Shown piece by piece: positions 35,706 through 45,741 of a DNA stretch of 64,000 nt (within the stretch, counting starts at the first letter, position 1; the number at the start of each line of letters is the position of its first letter). Origin of the DNA: CAVTWY01 sp963738615 (lineage in GTDB: Bacteria; Pseudomonadota; Gammaproteobacteria; Burkholderiales; Burkholderiaceae_C). The notes beneath the pieces are model-generated. The model saw only the letters and a program-made list of their open reading frames with translations. It did no database searches and was not told the origin of the DNA. The position numbers and the translations under genes were made by a program. The DNA is taken from assembly GCA_963738615.1 (NCBI GenBank), contig CAVTXI010000019.1:1178001-1242000 (forward strand), read 5' to 3'.

Positions 35706-36641
35706 ATGAAGTCTTACAAAGTCTTTGTTTCGTCGACCTTTGTCGATCTGAAAAAGCATCGAGCTCGGGTGATATCGGCGCTGCGCAAGGCTGGCTTCTT
35801 CGTCGATCCGATGGAAGATTGGACGGCCGCGACCGACGAGCCGAAGCGGTTTTCGCAGGCGCGGATCGAAGGGTGTGACCTCTGCATTCTCTTGATTGCG
35901 CGGCGGCGTGGTCACGTGCCGCGTGGCGAGCACCAAAGCATCACGCAGATGGAGGTCGACGCTGCCGTGGCGCTGGGCGTCCCCGTCCTGGTATTCATGC
36001 TCGACGACAGCGCGCGCTGGCCCGCTCGTTTCGACGAGATGGCGCGCGACCGGCATCTGCGTGATTGGCGACGGCACTGGAGCGAGGCCAAGGGTGTTGG
36101 CTTCTTCGGCGCGAACCCAGGTTCGATCGACCTTGCACCTGCGCTGACGCGGTGGGTCAGCGAAAACTCGATCGGTGCGCGCGATGAAGCGCGGGCCGGG
36201 TTGGCGAAGAAGATCAATGCCGAGGTCATCGCCTTCCTGCTCGCCATTCAAATGGCCGAGCGTGGCATGCAGAACCAGACCCAGCAAAAATACGATGAGG
36301 CTTACCTGCGATGGGAACACGCAGACGCCGAGATCGCGGCCGATCTGGACGCGCTCGGCGTCGATGCCGTGCTGCACGATGGCTGGCGCACGTTGTCGCA
36401 AGCGGTGCTCGGCCTGTATCGCCTGTCGGGTACGTGGTCCGAGCCGTGGAGGGGCCAGGTCATCGACGAGATGAAGACCATCTTCCCGCCCGAGGCCACC
36501 GATTGGACGCAACTGGCCGACGTTCATGCGCGACGGACTTCGAATCGAGCGTTTCAGGAATTCTTCGCTGCTTGGTGGAACCTTCGCGAAATCGCGTTCG
36601 AAGGGTGCGCGGAGCTTGGTCGTCGACTACGCGCTTCCTGA
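35706..36641 (+). CDS. DUF4062 (TIR-like fold) protein
   Basis: 311 residues. The N-terminus KVFVSSTFVDLKKHRARVIS, then GFFVDPMEDWTAA, GCDLCILLIARRRGHVP and SITQMEVDAAVALGVPVLVF define DUF4062, a flavodoxin/TIR-like domain often found at the front of STAND ATPases and other immunity proteins. Here no NTPase follows; residues 150-311 are a helical region of unknown type. Its direct pairing with an FRG protein suggests a sensor/effector couple. Confidence 0.85.
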   Translation: MKSYKVFVSSTFVDLKKHRARVISALRKAGFFVDPMEDWTAATDEPKRFSQARIEGCDLCILLIARRRGHVPRGEHQSITQMEVDAAVALGVPVLVFMLDDSARWPARFDEMARDRHLRDWRRHWSEAKGVGFFGANPGSIDLAPALTRWVSENSIGARDEARAGLAKKINAEVIAFLLAIQMAERGMQNQTQQKYDEAYLRWEHADAEIAADLDALGVDAVLHDGWRTLSQAVLGLYRLSGTWSEPWRGQVIDEMKTIFPPEATDWTQLADVHARRTSNRAFQEFFAAWWNLREIAFEGCAELGRRLRAS

Positions 36642-36765
36642 GGGCGTAAGGCAAGCGTGTCCTGAATGGGAACCGCAGCGCTGCGTTCTGAACTGCACTA
36701 CATAACGCGCCCGCGTACACTCGTCGTTCACGTCGAAGGCCCTCCGCCGGCCCGGCGCGCGTTGC

Positions 36766-37554
36766 ATGGCTGCTGTTTCATCGCCCGTGTCCCGAAGGCC
36801 AGCCCTGGCGTTGTTGGCCCTCGCGCTCACCCTGACCGCTGTGCAAGGTCGCGCAGGCGAAGTGACCGTGGCTGTCGCGGCGAACTTCGCCGCGCCGCTG
36901 GCGCGCATCGCGCAGGGGTTCACGGCTGCGACGGGGCATGTGCTGAAGTCGTCGGCGGGGGCCACCGGCAAGTTCTATACGCAGATCGTTACGGGGGGTG
37001 CACCGTTTGATGTGCTGCTGGCTGCCGACGACGAGACACCCAAGCGGCTGATCGACGAAGGTCATGCGGTGGGCGGGAGCGCCTTCACCTACGCGATCGG
37101 GCAGTTGGTGTTGTGGAGCGCACGGCCGGGCGTGGTCGACGACGAAGGGGCGGTGCTTGCGGTGGGGCGGTTCGACAAGCTTGCGATCGCCAACCCGAAG
37201 ATCGCACCCTATGGCCGCGCGGCGATGCAGGTGCTGGACGCACGCGGGCTGACTGCGGCGGTGGCGCCGAAGCTGGTTACGGCCGACAGCATCGCGCAGG
37301 CGTATCAGTTCGTGGTCACGGGCAATGCCGACGTCGGCTTCGTCGCGTTGTCGCAGGTCGTGGTGCCCGGTCGGCCGATGGCGGGTTCGATGTGGCGCGT
37401 GCCGCCGTCGCTGCACGCGCCGATCAGGCAGGACGCCGTGCTGCTGAGGTACGGCCAGAACAACCCGGCCGCGAAGGCGCTGATGGCGTACTTGAAGAGC
37501 GCGTCGGCTCGCGAGGTGATCACGGCTTACGGTTACGGGCAGGCCCAGCCATGA
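36766..37554 (+). CDS. modA: Molybdate ABC transporter substrate-binding protein
   Basis: 262 residues with a signal peptide and the ModA pattern: VAVAANFAAPLARIAQGF, SAGATGKFYTQIVTGGAPFD, LAADDETPKRL and the C-terminal RYGQNNPAAKALMAYLKS. It binds molybdate in the periplasm. It is the first gene of modABC plus a ModE-like regulator. ModA and ModB genes overlap by four bases. Confidence 0.93.
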   Translation: MAAVSSPVSRRPALALLALALTLTAVQGRAGEVTVAVAANFAAPLARIAQGFTAATGHVLKSSAGATGKFYTQIVTGGAPFDVLLAADDETPKRLIDEGHAVGGSAFTYAIGQLVLWSARPGVVDDEGAVLAVGRFDKLAIANPKIAPYGRAAMQVLDARGLTAAVAPKLVTADSIAQAYQFVVTGNADVGFVALSQVVVPGRPMAGSMWRVPPSLHAPIRQDAVLLRYGQNNPAAKALMAYLKSASAREVITAYGYGQAQP

Positions 37555-38249
37555 TGACCGTCGCTGACTGGACTGCTGTGCGCTTGACCGCGCAACTCGC
37601 CGCGGTCACCACCGTGCTGTTGCTCCTGGTCGGTACACCCATCGCATGGTGGCTCGCGCGCACGCGTTCGCGCATGAAGCCACTGGCCGCGTCGTTGGTG
37701 GCGATGCCGTTGGTGCTGCCGCCGTCTGTCATCGGCTTCTACCTGCTGCTGTTGATGGGGCCGCAGGGGCCGGTGGGGCAGTTCACGCAGGCGCTGGGGT
37801 TGGGGCGGTTGCCCTTCACGTTCGCCGGGTTGGTGGTGGCGTCGGTGTTGTATTCGCTGCCGTTCGTGGTGCAGCCGTTGCAGCAAGCGTTCGAAGCGAT
37901 CCCCGAACGCACCCTCGAGGCTGCGGCCACGTTGCGCGCGTCGCCGCTCGACCGCTTCTTCACCGTCGCATTGCCGCTGGCGCGGCCCGGGTTGTTGACC
38001 GCCAGCGTGCTCGGCTTCGCGCACACGGTGGGCGAGTTCGGCATCGTGCTGATGATCGGCGGCAACATTCCCGGCGCGACGCGCGTGTTGTCGGTCGCGG
38101 TGTACGAACACGTCGAAGCCGCCGAGTTCGACGCGGCGCATCGGCTCGCCGCCGGCATGGTGGTATTCGCGCTGGTGGTGCTGGTGACGTTGTATGTGGT
38201 GAACCGGCCGCGGCATCGCGACGAGATGGCACGGGTGGGCACGGCATGA
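37551..38249 (+). CDS. modB: Molybdate ABC transporter permease
   Basis: 232 residues, five to six membrane segments. The EAA-type loop reads IPERTLEAAATLRASPLDRF, and the conserved FAHTVGEFGIVLMIGGNIPG is diagnostic of ModB. ATG 37551 or 37554 could be used. Overlaps modC by four bases. Confidence 0.93.
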   Translation: MMTVADWTAVRLTAQLAAVTTVLLLLVGTPIAWWLARTRSRMKPLAASLVAMPLVLPPSVIGFYLLLLMGPQGPVGQFTQALGLGRLPFTFAGLVVASVLYSLPFVVQPLQQAFEAIPERTLEAAATLRASPLDRFFTVALPLARPGLLTASVLGFAHTVGEFGIVLMIGGNIPGATRVLSVAVYEHVEAAEFDAAHRLAAGMVVFALVVLVTLYVVNRPRHRDEMARVGTA

Positions 38250-39414
38250 CCACGATCGATGCCACGCAGCGTCCGCCGACGATCGATGCGGCGCTGCGCT
38301 TGCAGCGTGCCGGCTTCGTGCTCGACGTCGCACTGCGCCTGCCGGCGCGCGGCGTGTCGGCGCTGTTCGGTCCTTCGGGCTGCGGCAAGACCAGCGTGCT
38401 GCGCGCGCTGGCCGGGCTCGAGCGCGCGGCGGGGCACGTGCACATCGGCCATGAAAGCGATGATTCGAACGACGACGTGTGGCAGGACGACGCGCGCGGC
38501 GTCTTCATGCCCACGCATCGTCGGCCGTTGGGCTACGTGATTCAAGACGCGGCGCTGTTCCCGCACCTGGACGTGCGCGCGAACCTGCACTACGGGCAGC
38601 GGCGCATCGCACCGCACGCGCGGCGTGTCGCGCTCGACCACGTGATCGACCTGCTGGGCATCGGCGGCTTGATGTCGCGCCGCACTGCCACGCTGTCGGG
38701 CGGTGAACGCCAGCGCGTGGCGATTGCGCGCGCGCTGGCCACCAGCCCGCGCCTGCTGCTGATGGACGAACCGCTCGCGGCACTGGACGCCGCGCGCAAG
38801 GCCGAGGTGTTGCCGTACCTCGAGCGGCTGAACGCCGAGCTGTCGATTCCGATCGTTCTGGTCAGCCATGCCGTCGACGAAGTTGCGCGCCTGGCCGATC
38901 ACCTGGTGTTGATGGACGCAGGCCGCGTGGTTGCCGACGGTCCGCTGGCCGAGGTGATGGCGCGGCTGGACTTGCCGACCGCGCGCGGCGACGGCGCGGG
39001 CGTGGTGCATGCGGCGGTGGTCACGCAACGCGATGCGCAATGGCAACTGGCGCGGCTTCGTGTGGGTTCACCGCAAGCGGGCTTCGACGTTCTGGGCACC
39101 CGACCACGGCTTGCCCGTAGGCAGCGCGGCGCGCGTGCGCGTACTGGCGCGTGACGTCAGCCTGTCGCGCGAACGACTCGAGGGCAGCAGCATCGGCAAC
39201 CAACTGGCCGCCACCGTCGAGGCCGTGGTCGACGACGACGAGCACGCGGGCCTGGCGCTGGTGCGCGTGCGCGTGGGTGAGCGGTGCGGTCGGTGTCGAC
39301 GTGCAAGGCTTGCCGGTCGTCGCGCGGCTGACGCGCCGGTCATCGCACGCGCTGGGGCTTGCGCCGGGCCAGCCCGTGTGGGTGCAGGTGAAGACCGTGG
39401 CGCTGATGGCGTAG
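38246..39414 (+). pseudogene. modC: Molybdate ABC transporter ATPase, two frameshifts in the C-terminal domain
   Basis: The ATPase core is intact: Walker A GPSGCGKTS, signature LSGGERQRVA, Walker B LLLMDEPLAALD, switch VSHAVDEV. The C-terminal molybdate-binding (MOP/TOBE) domain is broken near 39100 by an extra C (ACCCGACCAC) and again near 39288; corrected it reads GTDHGLPVGS, VLARDVSLSRERLEGSSIGN and ends VWVQVKTVALMA at 39414. Frame breaks here are likely sequencing errors since the domain is otherwise perfectly conserved. Confidence 0.85.
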
Positions 39415-39419
39415 CGCGC

Positions 39420-40220
39420 ATGGCCGCCGACCACGGATCGCTGCTCGACGCCGACCTGAAGATCGCGGGTCGGCTTGACACGCGGTTCTTCGCGCTGCTC
39501 GAGGCGCTGCACCGCACGGGTTCGATCAACCGCGCCGCGCGTGCGGCCGGCTACAGCTACAAAGGCGCTTGGCTGGTGCTCGAGACCGCATGCAATCTTG
39601 CGAACGAACCGTTGCTGCACACGGCCACGGGTGGCGCAGGCGGTGGCGGCACGCGATTAACCGACGCTGCACTGGGCCTGCTCGAGGCGTGGCAGGCGCT
39701 GCAACAAGAACATCTCGCGTTCCTGCGCGAACAGGAAACGCGCTTCACCCAACTGCCGGCCCTGCAGGGCTTGCTTCGGAGAATGTCGATGAAGACCACC
39801 GCCCGCAATCAGTTCGCCGGCACCGTCACGGCCATCGACGCCGGCCCGGTGTCGACACAAATCACGATCGCGCTGAAGTCAGGCGGCGGCGAAATCACCG
39901 CCGCGATGACCAGCGCTGCGGCCAAGCGCCTGAAGCTGAAGAAGGGCAAGGAAGCGCTGGCGCTGGTGAAAGCATCGGCGATCGTGCTGGTCACCGACTT
40001 CGCCGGCTGGCAGTTGTCGGCGCGCAATCAACTGGCAGGCACGGTGTCGCGTGTGGAGAAGGGCGCGGTGTCATCGCTGGTGGTCGTCACCTTGCCCGGC
40101 GGCGCAGCGATCACCGCGACCGTCACGAACGAAAGCGTCGAAGCCACGGGGTTGAAAGTCGGTGTGGCGGCAACGGCGGTGTTCAAGGCGTATGCGGTGA
40201 TGGTGGCGGTGCAGGGGTAG
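39420..40220 (+). CDS. modE: ModE-like molybdate-responsive regulator with two MOP domains
   Basis: 266 residues from ATG 39420. The N-terminal LysR-type winged helix is LLEALHRTGSINRAARAAGYSYKGAWLVLE, seen over residues 20-50, and two MOP/TOBE domains follow (RNQFAGTVTAIDAGPVSTQI and RNQLAGTVSRVEKGAVSSLV). ModE represses mod genes when molybdate is bound. It stands last in the operon rather than divergent, so it would be co-transcribed with the transporter. I could not find a convincing full ModE palindrome upstream of modA. Confidence 0.9.
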   Translation: MAADHGSLLDADLKIAGRLDTRFFALLEALHRTGSINRAARAAGYSYKGAWLVLETACNLANEPLLHTATGGAGGGGTRLTDAALGLLEAWQALQQEHLAFLREQETRFTQLPALQGLLRRMSMKTTARNQFAGTVTAIDAGPVSTQITIALKSGGGEITAAMTSAAAKRLKLKKGKEALALVKASAIVLVTDFAGWQLSARNQLAGTVSRVEKGAVSSLVVVTLPGGAAITATVTNESVEATGLKVGVAATAVFKAYAVMVAVQG

Positions 40221-40848
40221 GGATAGGCGATAGGGCCGGGCGTGCACTGCGAAGCTGGACAGACGTAACGCAAACGCAATACGACTCCGAGCGCATGACA
40301 ATCAGCCGTCATCGCCACAGGTCCGAGTCGAGCCCGAGCTTCGCGCACGAACTCGAGGCGTCGTCCTGCGTCAGGGCGAAAGCCTTCGAGTGCGTTAGAC
40401 CTCCGTACGCAATGCCGTCGAGTTCGGCGCGTGCAGGCGAACTTTCACCAGCGCGGGCAGGCCGCATGGGAAAGTTGCCAATGCACGGGAGCTTCTGCGC
40501 CTGCTGATGAGGGCCGACGAACTTCAGGCGAAGCTGGACGCCAAGCGCAAGAAGCTCGGTTGAATGAAGACGATCGACGTTCGATCAGCGTCGAGGCCGA
40601 AGATGACTCGGGGCGCCTCTTCGACTTTCGGCGCGACAGGGCGAAGAGCGCGGAGGATCTCGAGTCGACTGTGGTGGTGCTCGACAGGATCGGCGCAGTC
40701 GTCGTGAATCAGCTGTCAGTTACGCCGATCAGCTTGCGTAATGCCGGTGAAGCTGACACGGGATGAATCGTCATCGTGCGGCGCCATGGGTAAGTGGCGC
40801 ATCAATGAAATCGTCGATCGTTCAACGTGCTGGTGCTGGGGGTGCGCA
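40221..40848. other. Gene-poor stretch with possible decayed fragments
   Basis: About 600 bases without a supported gene. A short plus-strand fragment ends LLMRADELQAKLDAKRKKLG at 40563, resembling the C-terminus of a small helical protein, but its upstream frame is not coding-like. A further open frame (40431-40766) has mixed composition and no recognisable domain. It looks like a remnant of a small two-gene element, but I cannot name it. Confidence 0.4.
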
Positions 40849-42330
40849 TCAGCGCGAAGAGGATACTGAGCTCGCTCGAGACGCCGAGCGCGACGGCAGC
40901 GCATCGACCATCGCGGGCGAGTCGGCCAGGTCGCCGAACACGGCCGAGAACCGCAGCGCGATCTCGGCGCGCTCGCGAGGGTCCGAAGCCGCGCGCATCC
41001 GCTGCGCCAGCGCGGATAACTCCGCAGCCATCGGATCGTCGATCGTGTACGCGCGCCCCGCATCGTCTTGCCCGCGCAGATGCTGCAGCCACGCCGCGAT
41101 CGACACCGCGAGCCGCGTCACCGGCTGCCCCTTCGCCAGCCGATCACGCACGGTGCCCAGCAACCTCGGCGGCAGCTTCTGCGAACCATCCATCGCGATC
41201 TGCATCGTGCGGTGCGCGAGTGCCGGGTTGGCGAAGCGCGCCAGCAGTTGGGCGCGGTAGGCGGCGACGTCGAAGCCGGGCAGCGCGGGCAGCGTGGGTT
41301 CGATCTCTTCGCGCATCAGCGCTTCGACGAAATTGCGCAGCGTGGGCTGGGCGATGGCTTCGTCGACGGTGGCCCAGCCGGCGGCCACCGCCAGGTAGGC
41401 GATCGTCGAGTGCGCGCCGTTGACCATGCGCAGCTTCAGCGTCTCCCACGGCGCAGCGTCGGGCACCACGCGCGCGCCGGGTTGATGCGTCCACGCGGGG
41501 CGGCCGGCGGCGAAGTGGTCTTCGACGGCCCAGTCGAAGAAGGCTTCGGTGACGACGGGCCATGCGTCGTGCACGCTTAAGCGCTGCGCCACGCGCGCGC
41601 GGTCGGCGTCGGTGGTGCGCGGCACGATGCGGTCGACCATGCTGCACGGGAACGTGCACGTGGCATCGATCCACGCGGCCAGCGCAGGGTCGAGTGCGCG
41701 TGCGAAGTCGAGCACCAGCGCGCGCAAGGCGTGGCCGTTCGACGCCAGGTTGTCGAGCGACATCAGCGTGACGCCCGCAAGTCCCGCGGCACGGCGGCGC
41801 GCAGGCCCGTGCACGATGAAGCCGGCGGCGCTGCGCGGCGCGGTCGGCGCTTGCAGGTCATGCGCGTGCTCGGGCGTGTCCAGCCGCGGCTTGCGCGTCG
41901 CGGGGTCGAGCCCGTAACCCTTCTCGGTGATCGTCAGGCTGACGATGCGTGTGGCCGGCGCGGCAATGGCGCTGAGCACGGCCTGCGGATCTTCGGCTGC
42001 CACGATCACGCGCTGCACGCAGCCGATCACCTGCAACGTTTCGCGCACGCCGCCCGCGCCGTCGCCTTCTCTCACTGCGACCGTGTACAGCCCATCTTGC
42101 GGTGCAAGCGCGTCGCGCGTGTCGGCCTGCCGCAGCGACACGCCGACGATGCCCCAGCGCATGTCTCCCGTCGCATGGATGGCAGCTTCGGTCGCGACCG
42201 CGAGGTGCGCGCGCATGAAGGCGCCGATGCCCAGGTGGACGATGCCGGGCTCGAGTGCGGCACGGTCGTAGCGTGGGCGCGCGACCGAGGGCGATGTCGC
42301 GGCGAGTGTCGATGAATGAAGGCGTTTCAC
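40849..42330 (-). CDS. Mannitol dehydrogenase/fructuronate reductase family protein
   Basis: 493 residues from GTG 42330 (no clear ribosome site). The N-terminal Rossmann part has GIVHLGIGAFMRAHLAV and GIVGVSLRQADTRDAL, with SLTITEKGYG. The polyol-dehydrogenase C-terminal domain has the catalytic Lys/Asn block WETLKLRMVNGAHSTIAYL. The set matches UxuB/fructuronate reductase. The last dozen residues (SASRASSVSSSR) are unlike the family and a neighbouring frame (ALGVSSELSILFALM) continues better, so a frameshift near 40895 is possible. It is alone; its operon partners are absent. Confidence 0.85.
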   Translation of the reverse strand: MKRLHSSTLAATSPSVARPRYDRAALEPGIVHLGIGAFMRAHLAVATEAAIHATGDMRWGIVGVSLRQADTRDALAPQDGLYTVAVREGDGAGGVRETLQVIGCVQRVIVAAEDPQAVLSAIAAPATRIVSLTITEKGYGLDPATRKPRLDTPEHAHDLQAPTAPRSAAGFIVHGPARRRAAGLAGVTLMSLDNLASNGHALRALVLDFARALDPALAAWIDATCTFPCSMVDRIVPRTTDADRARVAQRLSVHDAWPVVTEAFFDWAVEDHFAAGRPAWTHQPGARVVPDAAPWETLKLRMVNGAHSTIAYLAVAAGWATVDEAIAQPTLRNFVEALMREEIEPTLPALPGFDVAAYRAQLLARFANPALAHRTMQIAMDGSQKLPPRLLGTVRDRLAKGQPVTRLAVSIAAWLQHLRGQDDAGRAYTIDDPMAAELSALAQRMRAASDPRERAEIALRFSAVFGDLADSPAMVDALPSRSASRASSVSSSR

Positions 42331-42377
42331 AGGGGCGAATCTTGCCGCAGCGCGGCGTGTCTCCACGCATGGACGCG

Positions 42378-44440
42378 TCAAAACCGATGATCCAGTCGCA
42401 CCCAGACCGTGCGGCGCGGCCCTTGGTACACGTCGTCGAGCGCGGTGACGGCTTCGATGTAGCGCTTGTCCAGCACATTGCGCATACCGATCGACAGCTT
42501 GCTGGTCGGGGCCAGTGTCAGCTCGGTGTTCATGTGAACCAGGCCGTGGCCGGGAAGGGTCGTCGTGTTTTCGGCGTCGGCGGCGCGACGCCCGACGTAG
42601 GACGCGTGCACGTGCCAGCGCGCGGGGAACGCGCCGACGGTGAACGGCCCCGCCAGGCGCAGCCCGGCAGTCCGCGAAGCGACGCCCGGCACGTCGTCGC
42701 CCTGTGAGGCCGAGCTTCGCACCGGACGCTGCATGCGCAGCAGGTTCACGTGGCCGCCCACGTCGAAGCCCGCGACACGCGCGCTGGTGCTGGCCTGGAT
42801 GCCGTCCACGCGACGGGCACCGCCCGCGGCCAGCGCGGTGCGGTCCAGCGGGTCGGTGATGGCGATGTCGCTGAGGTCGATGCGGTAGGCGGCCACGGAG
42901 GTCGACATGTCGGCGGACGGCTGGGCACGCAGGCCGACTTCGGTTTGCCGTTGGCGCTGCGGCGCAAGCGTCTGCCCATTGCGGTCGAAGCCGCGATTGG
43001 GCTCGAACCCCGATGACGTGGACACGTAGGCATGCCACCGTGGACGCAGCTCGACCGTGGTGCCCACATGCCACGCACGCGCGTTCGTGTCGGCTACGCG
43101 GCGCAAGCCCGCGCCCGTGCGGTCGAAGTCGATGTCGAAAGCCGTGTGTCGCACACCCGCGGTCGCGGTCCACCCCGGCATCAGCGTTGCGCGGTCGGCG
43201 GCCCACACGGCCTGTTCACGCGAACGCTCGTGCAGGTAGCGCGGCGACTTCGGCAGCGCCGCCGGGTCGACGCCGCTGAAGTCGGGGTTTGCCGCGTCGA
43301 GCACGAAGGTCGCGATGCTTTGCACGCCTGCAAACTCGAACTGCTGCCGCGTGGCTTCCCAACCGAAGGCCACGTCGTGGCGCATGCCTGCCGCCACCAC
43401 CTTGCCGTCGGCGCGAACGCTGGCCGTCGACTGCGTGAACGTGTCGTGGTATTGCGTGTAGTACCCCGATAGCTCGGTGTCCGATTCCACGGACCAGAAG
43501 CCGAACAAGGTTTCGTCGCGCGTACCTCGAATGGCCGTGTAGCGTGCGGCGACGGTCCAGTCGGGGTGCAGCCGGCGGCGCGCTTCGACGGCCCAGCGCT
43601 GCATCGTCCGTGTGGCGGGCCCGCCGCCGGGCACCACGTACATGCGGTCGTATTGCGGCTGCGCCGTCGGCCCTTGCCCCGTGATCGCCGTGCCAAACAC
43701 GTAGGGCGTGTGGTTCGCGACCGCCTCGGCCTCGAGCATCACGCGCTGGTTCGGTGACGCGCCCCACGTCAAGCCGCCCAGCAGCGTGGACCGACGTTGC
43801 GGCAGGCCGGCCGGCGGTGCGTCGCCATCACGCAGCGACAGCACGGCGCGGTAGGCCAGGTCGGGGTTCAGCGGCCCGGTGGCGTCGAGCATCACGTCGG
43901 CCACGCCGTGCTCGTTCATCGTCATGCGCAACGCGTTCGACGCGTCGAAGCGCGGTTGCTTGCCGATGTAGTGCACCACGCCGCCCGGTGATGCGATGCC
44001 GAAGAACAGCCCCGCGGGGCCGCTCAGCACGTCAACGCGTTCGACCGTCGCGAGGTCACGCGAGAACAGGCGCAGCACGTCCGGCTGCCCGTTCAGATAC
44101 AGGCGAGCCGACAGGAACCCGCGCAGTTGAATCGCACTCGACAGGCCCGCGCTGCTGACCGATACCTGCAAGCCCGGTACCAGGCCGGCCAGGTCCTCGA
44201 CCCGCTTGGCGCCCAGCGCCTGCAACTCATCGGACGTGTTCGACGTGATGGTCTGCGCCAGCGTGTTCAGCGGCACGGCCGCGCCCCAAGGGCTGGGCGG
44301 CGCGCCATCATCGCGCGTGCCCAGCACGGTGACCGTGGGCGAAGGTCTGTCGTCGTTGGCTTGCGCGCATGCGCCTTCGGGCGCTAGGGCTGCTGCGGCC
44401 CCGGCCAGCGCCAAGGCCGGTCCCCATGTCGTGTCTTCAT
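42378..44440 (-). CDS. TonB-dependent siderophore-type outer-membrane receptor
   Basis: About 685 residues. The plug domain is recognisable in LGAKRVEDLAGLVPGLQVSV, IQLRGF, VERVDVLSGPAGLFFG and GGVVHYIGKQP; the barrel ends GMRNVLDKRYIEAVTALDDV and a terminal Phe (RLDHRF). A TonB-box-like PTVTVLG follows the signal region. The natural ATG with ribosome site GAGGAGG is at 44440, but from it the frame differs by one base from the signal-like ALALAGAAAALAPEG; one missing base near 44425 would reconcile them. Typical substrate: ferric siderophore. Neighbours give no hint. Confidence 0.87.
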
Positions 44441-44502
44441 TGCTTGTGCCTCCTCGATCTCGTTGTTGCTTGTTGCGCGTTCGTCCGCAGCCCGCGGCGA
44501 CC

Positions 44503-45741
44503 CTAACCGAACAGCAGATACGCCGACCCCACCGACGCCGCGAACGCCGCCACGTCGGCCACCACGGCGCCGGCCACCGCATGCCCCAGCGTCTCGAGCC
44601 GCGCTGCCCCCGCACACACGGCCAGCACGTAGAACGTGGTGTCGCTCGACCCCTGCACCAGCGCCGCCAGATGGGCCTCGAACGAGTCGACGCCGTCGGC
44701 TTGGAAGGTATCGAGCATCAAGCCCCGCGACGCACTGCCCGAGAACGCCTTCATCACCGCCTGTGCGACCGACGACGTGAACCGCATGTCGACGCCCAGC
44801 GCCACCGCCACCGCATCGACCGCCTGTTGCAGAAACCCGAACGCTCCGCTGGCGCGCAGCAGGCCCACCGCGACCAGCATGCCGATCACGTACGGCACCA
44901 GGCCGATCGCCATGCCGAAACCGTCGCCGGCGCCGGCCACGAATTCGTCGAACACGCGCACCTTGCGCACCAGCGCCGTCACCACCACCAGCGCCACCAC
45001 GGCCAGCAGCGCGGCGTAGCCCCACGCCGCCAGGTGCGCCGCCACGGCACCGCCCGGCAAGCGCGAGCGGTGACGTCGCGAACCACACCAGCGTGCCTAC
45101 GGCCGCCAGCAGCAGCACCGTCGGTAGGACCAACATCGCGTCGGCCACGCGCACGCGCAGCGCCAGCGCGGTGTACAGCAGGCCCGCAAACACGCCCGCG
45201 AAGCTGGCGATCAGCAGCGGGACCACGATGTCGCCGGGGTGCGCTGCGCCCATCTGCGTGCGAAACCCCAAGATCGTCACCGGGAAGAGCGTGATCGACG
45301 TCGTCATGTAGACCATGAACATCTGCTGCGCGCGCGACGCACGCGCGGCCGTCGTCTGTTCAGCTTCTGCAACTCCTGCATCGTCTTCAGGCCCGACGGC
45401 AGCGCACCGTTGTCGATGCCCGTCGCACTCATCGCCACGTTCATGCCTGCATTCGCCAGCGCGGGGTGGTCCTTCGGCACGTCGGGCAACAGGCGCGACA
45501 GCCACGGCGACACGCCGCGCGCGAAGGCCTGCACCAGGCCCGCCGCCTGGGTGATGCGCGTGATGCCCAGCCACAGCGCCAGTGACGCCGCCAACCCCAG
45601 CGCCAGTTCGAAGCCGGTGCGCGCGCTGTCGAACAGGCTTGCCCCATCGCTGCGAACACGTCGAAGCGGCCCTGCGTGACCGCGGTGCCGGCCGGCGCAT
45701 GCGGCCGCGATCAGCATGGCGGCCCAGATGCGGCTCAACAC
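44503..45741 (-). pseudogene. Fused SpmA/SpmB-type nucleoside-recognition membrane protein, frameshifted
   Basis: Two Gate (nucleoside-recognition) halves are visible: the first from about 45741 (LFDSARTGFELALGLAASL, SATGIDNGALPSGLKTMQEL, MFMVYMTTSITLFPVTILGF) and the second at 44503-45060 (FDEFVAGAGDGFGMAIGLVP, SGSASRGLMLDTFQADGVDS, VQGSSDTTFYVLAVC). Such proteins are polytopic inner-membrane proteins often called spore maturation A/B but common in Gram-negatives, function unknown. The frame breaks at about 45680, 45360 and 45065. Each looks like a single-base slip. Start GTG 45741 is inferred. Confidence 0.75.

Noticed and set aside
36641..36766. Possible ModE palindrome upstream of modA
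   Set aside because: Only a half-like element (CATAACG near 36700) is visible; the second arm is missing, so it does not support a site.
40431..40766. 111-residue plus-strand ORF after modE
   Set aside because: Mixed composition, no family likeness and no ribosome site; kept only as part of a gene-poor region.
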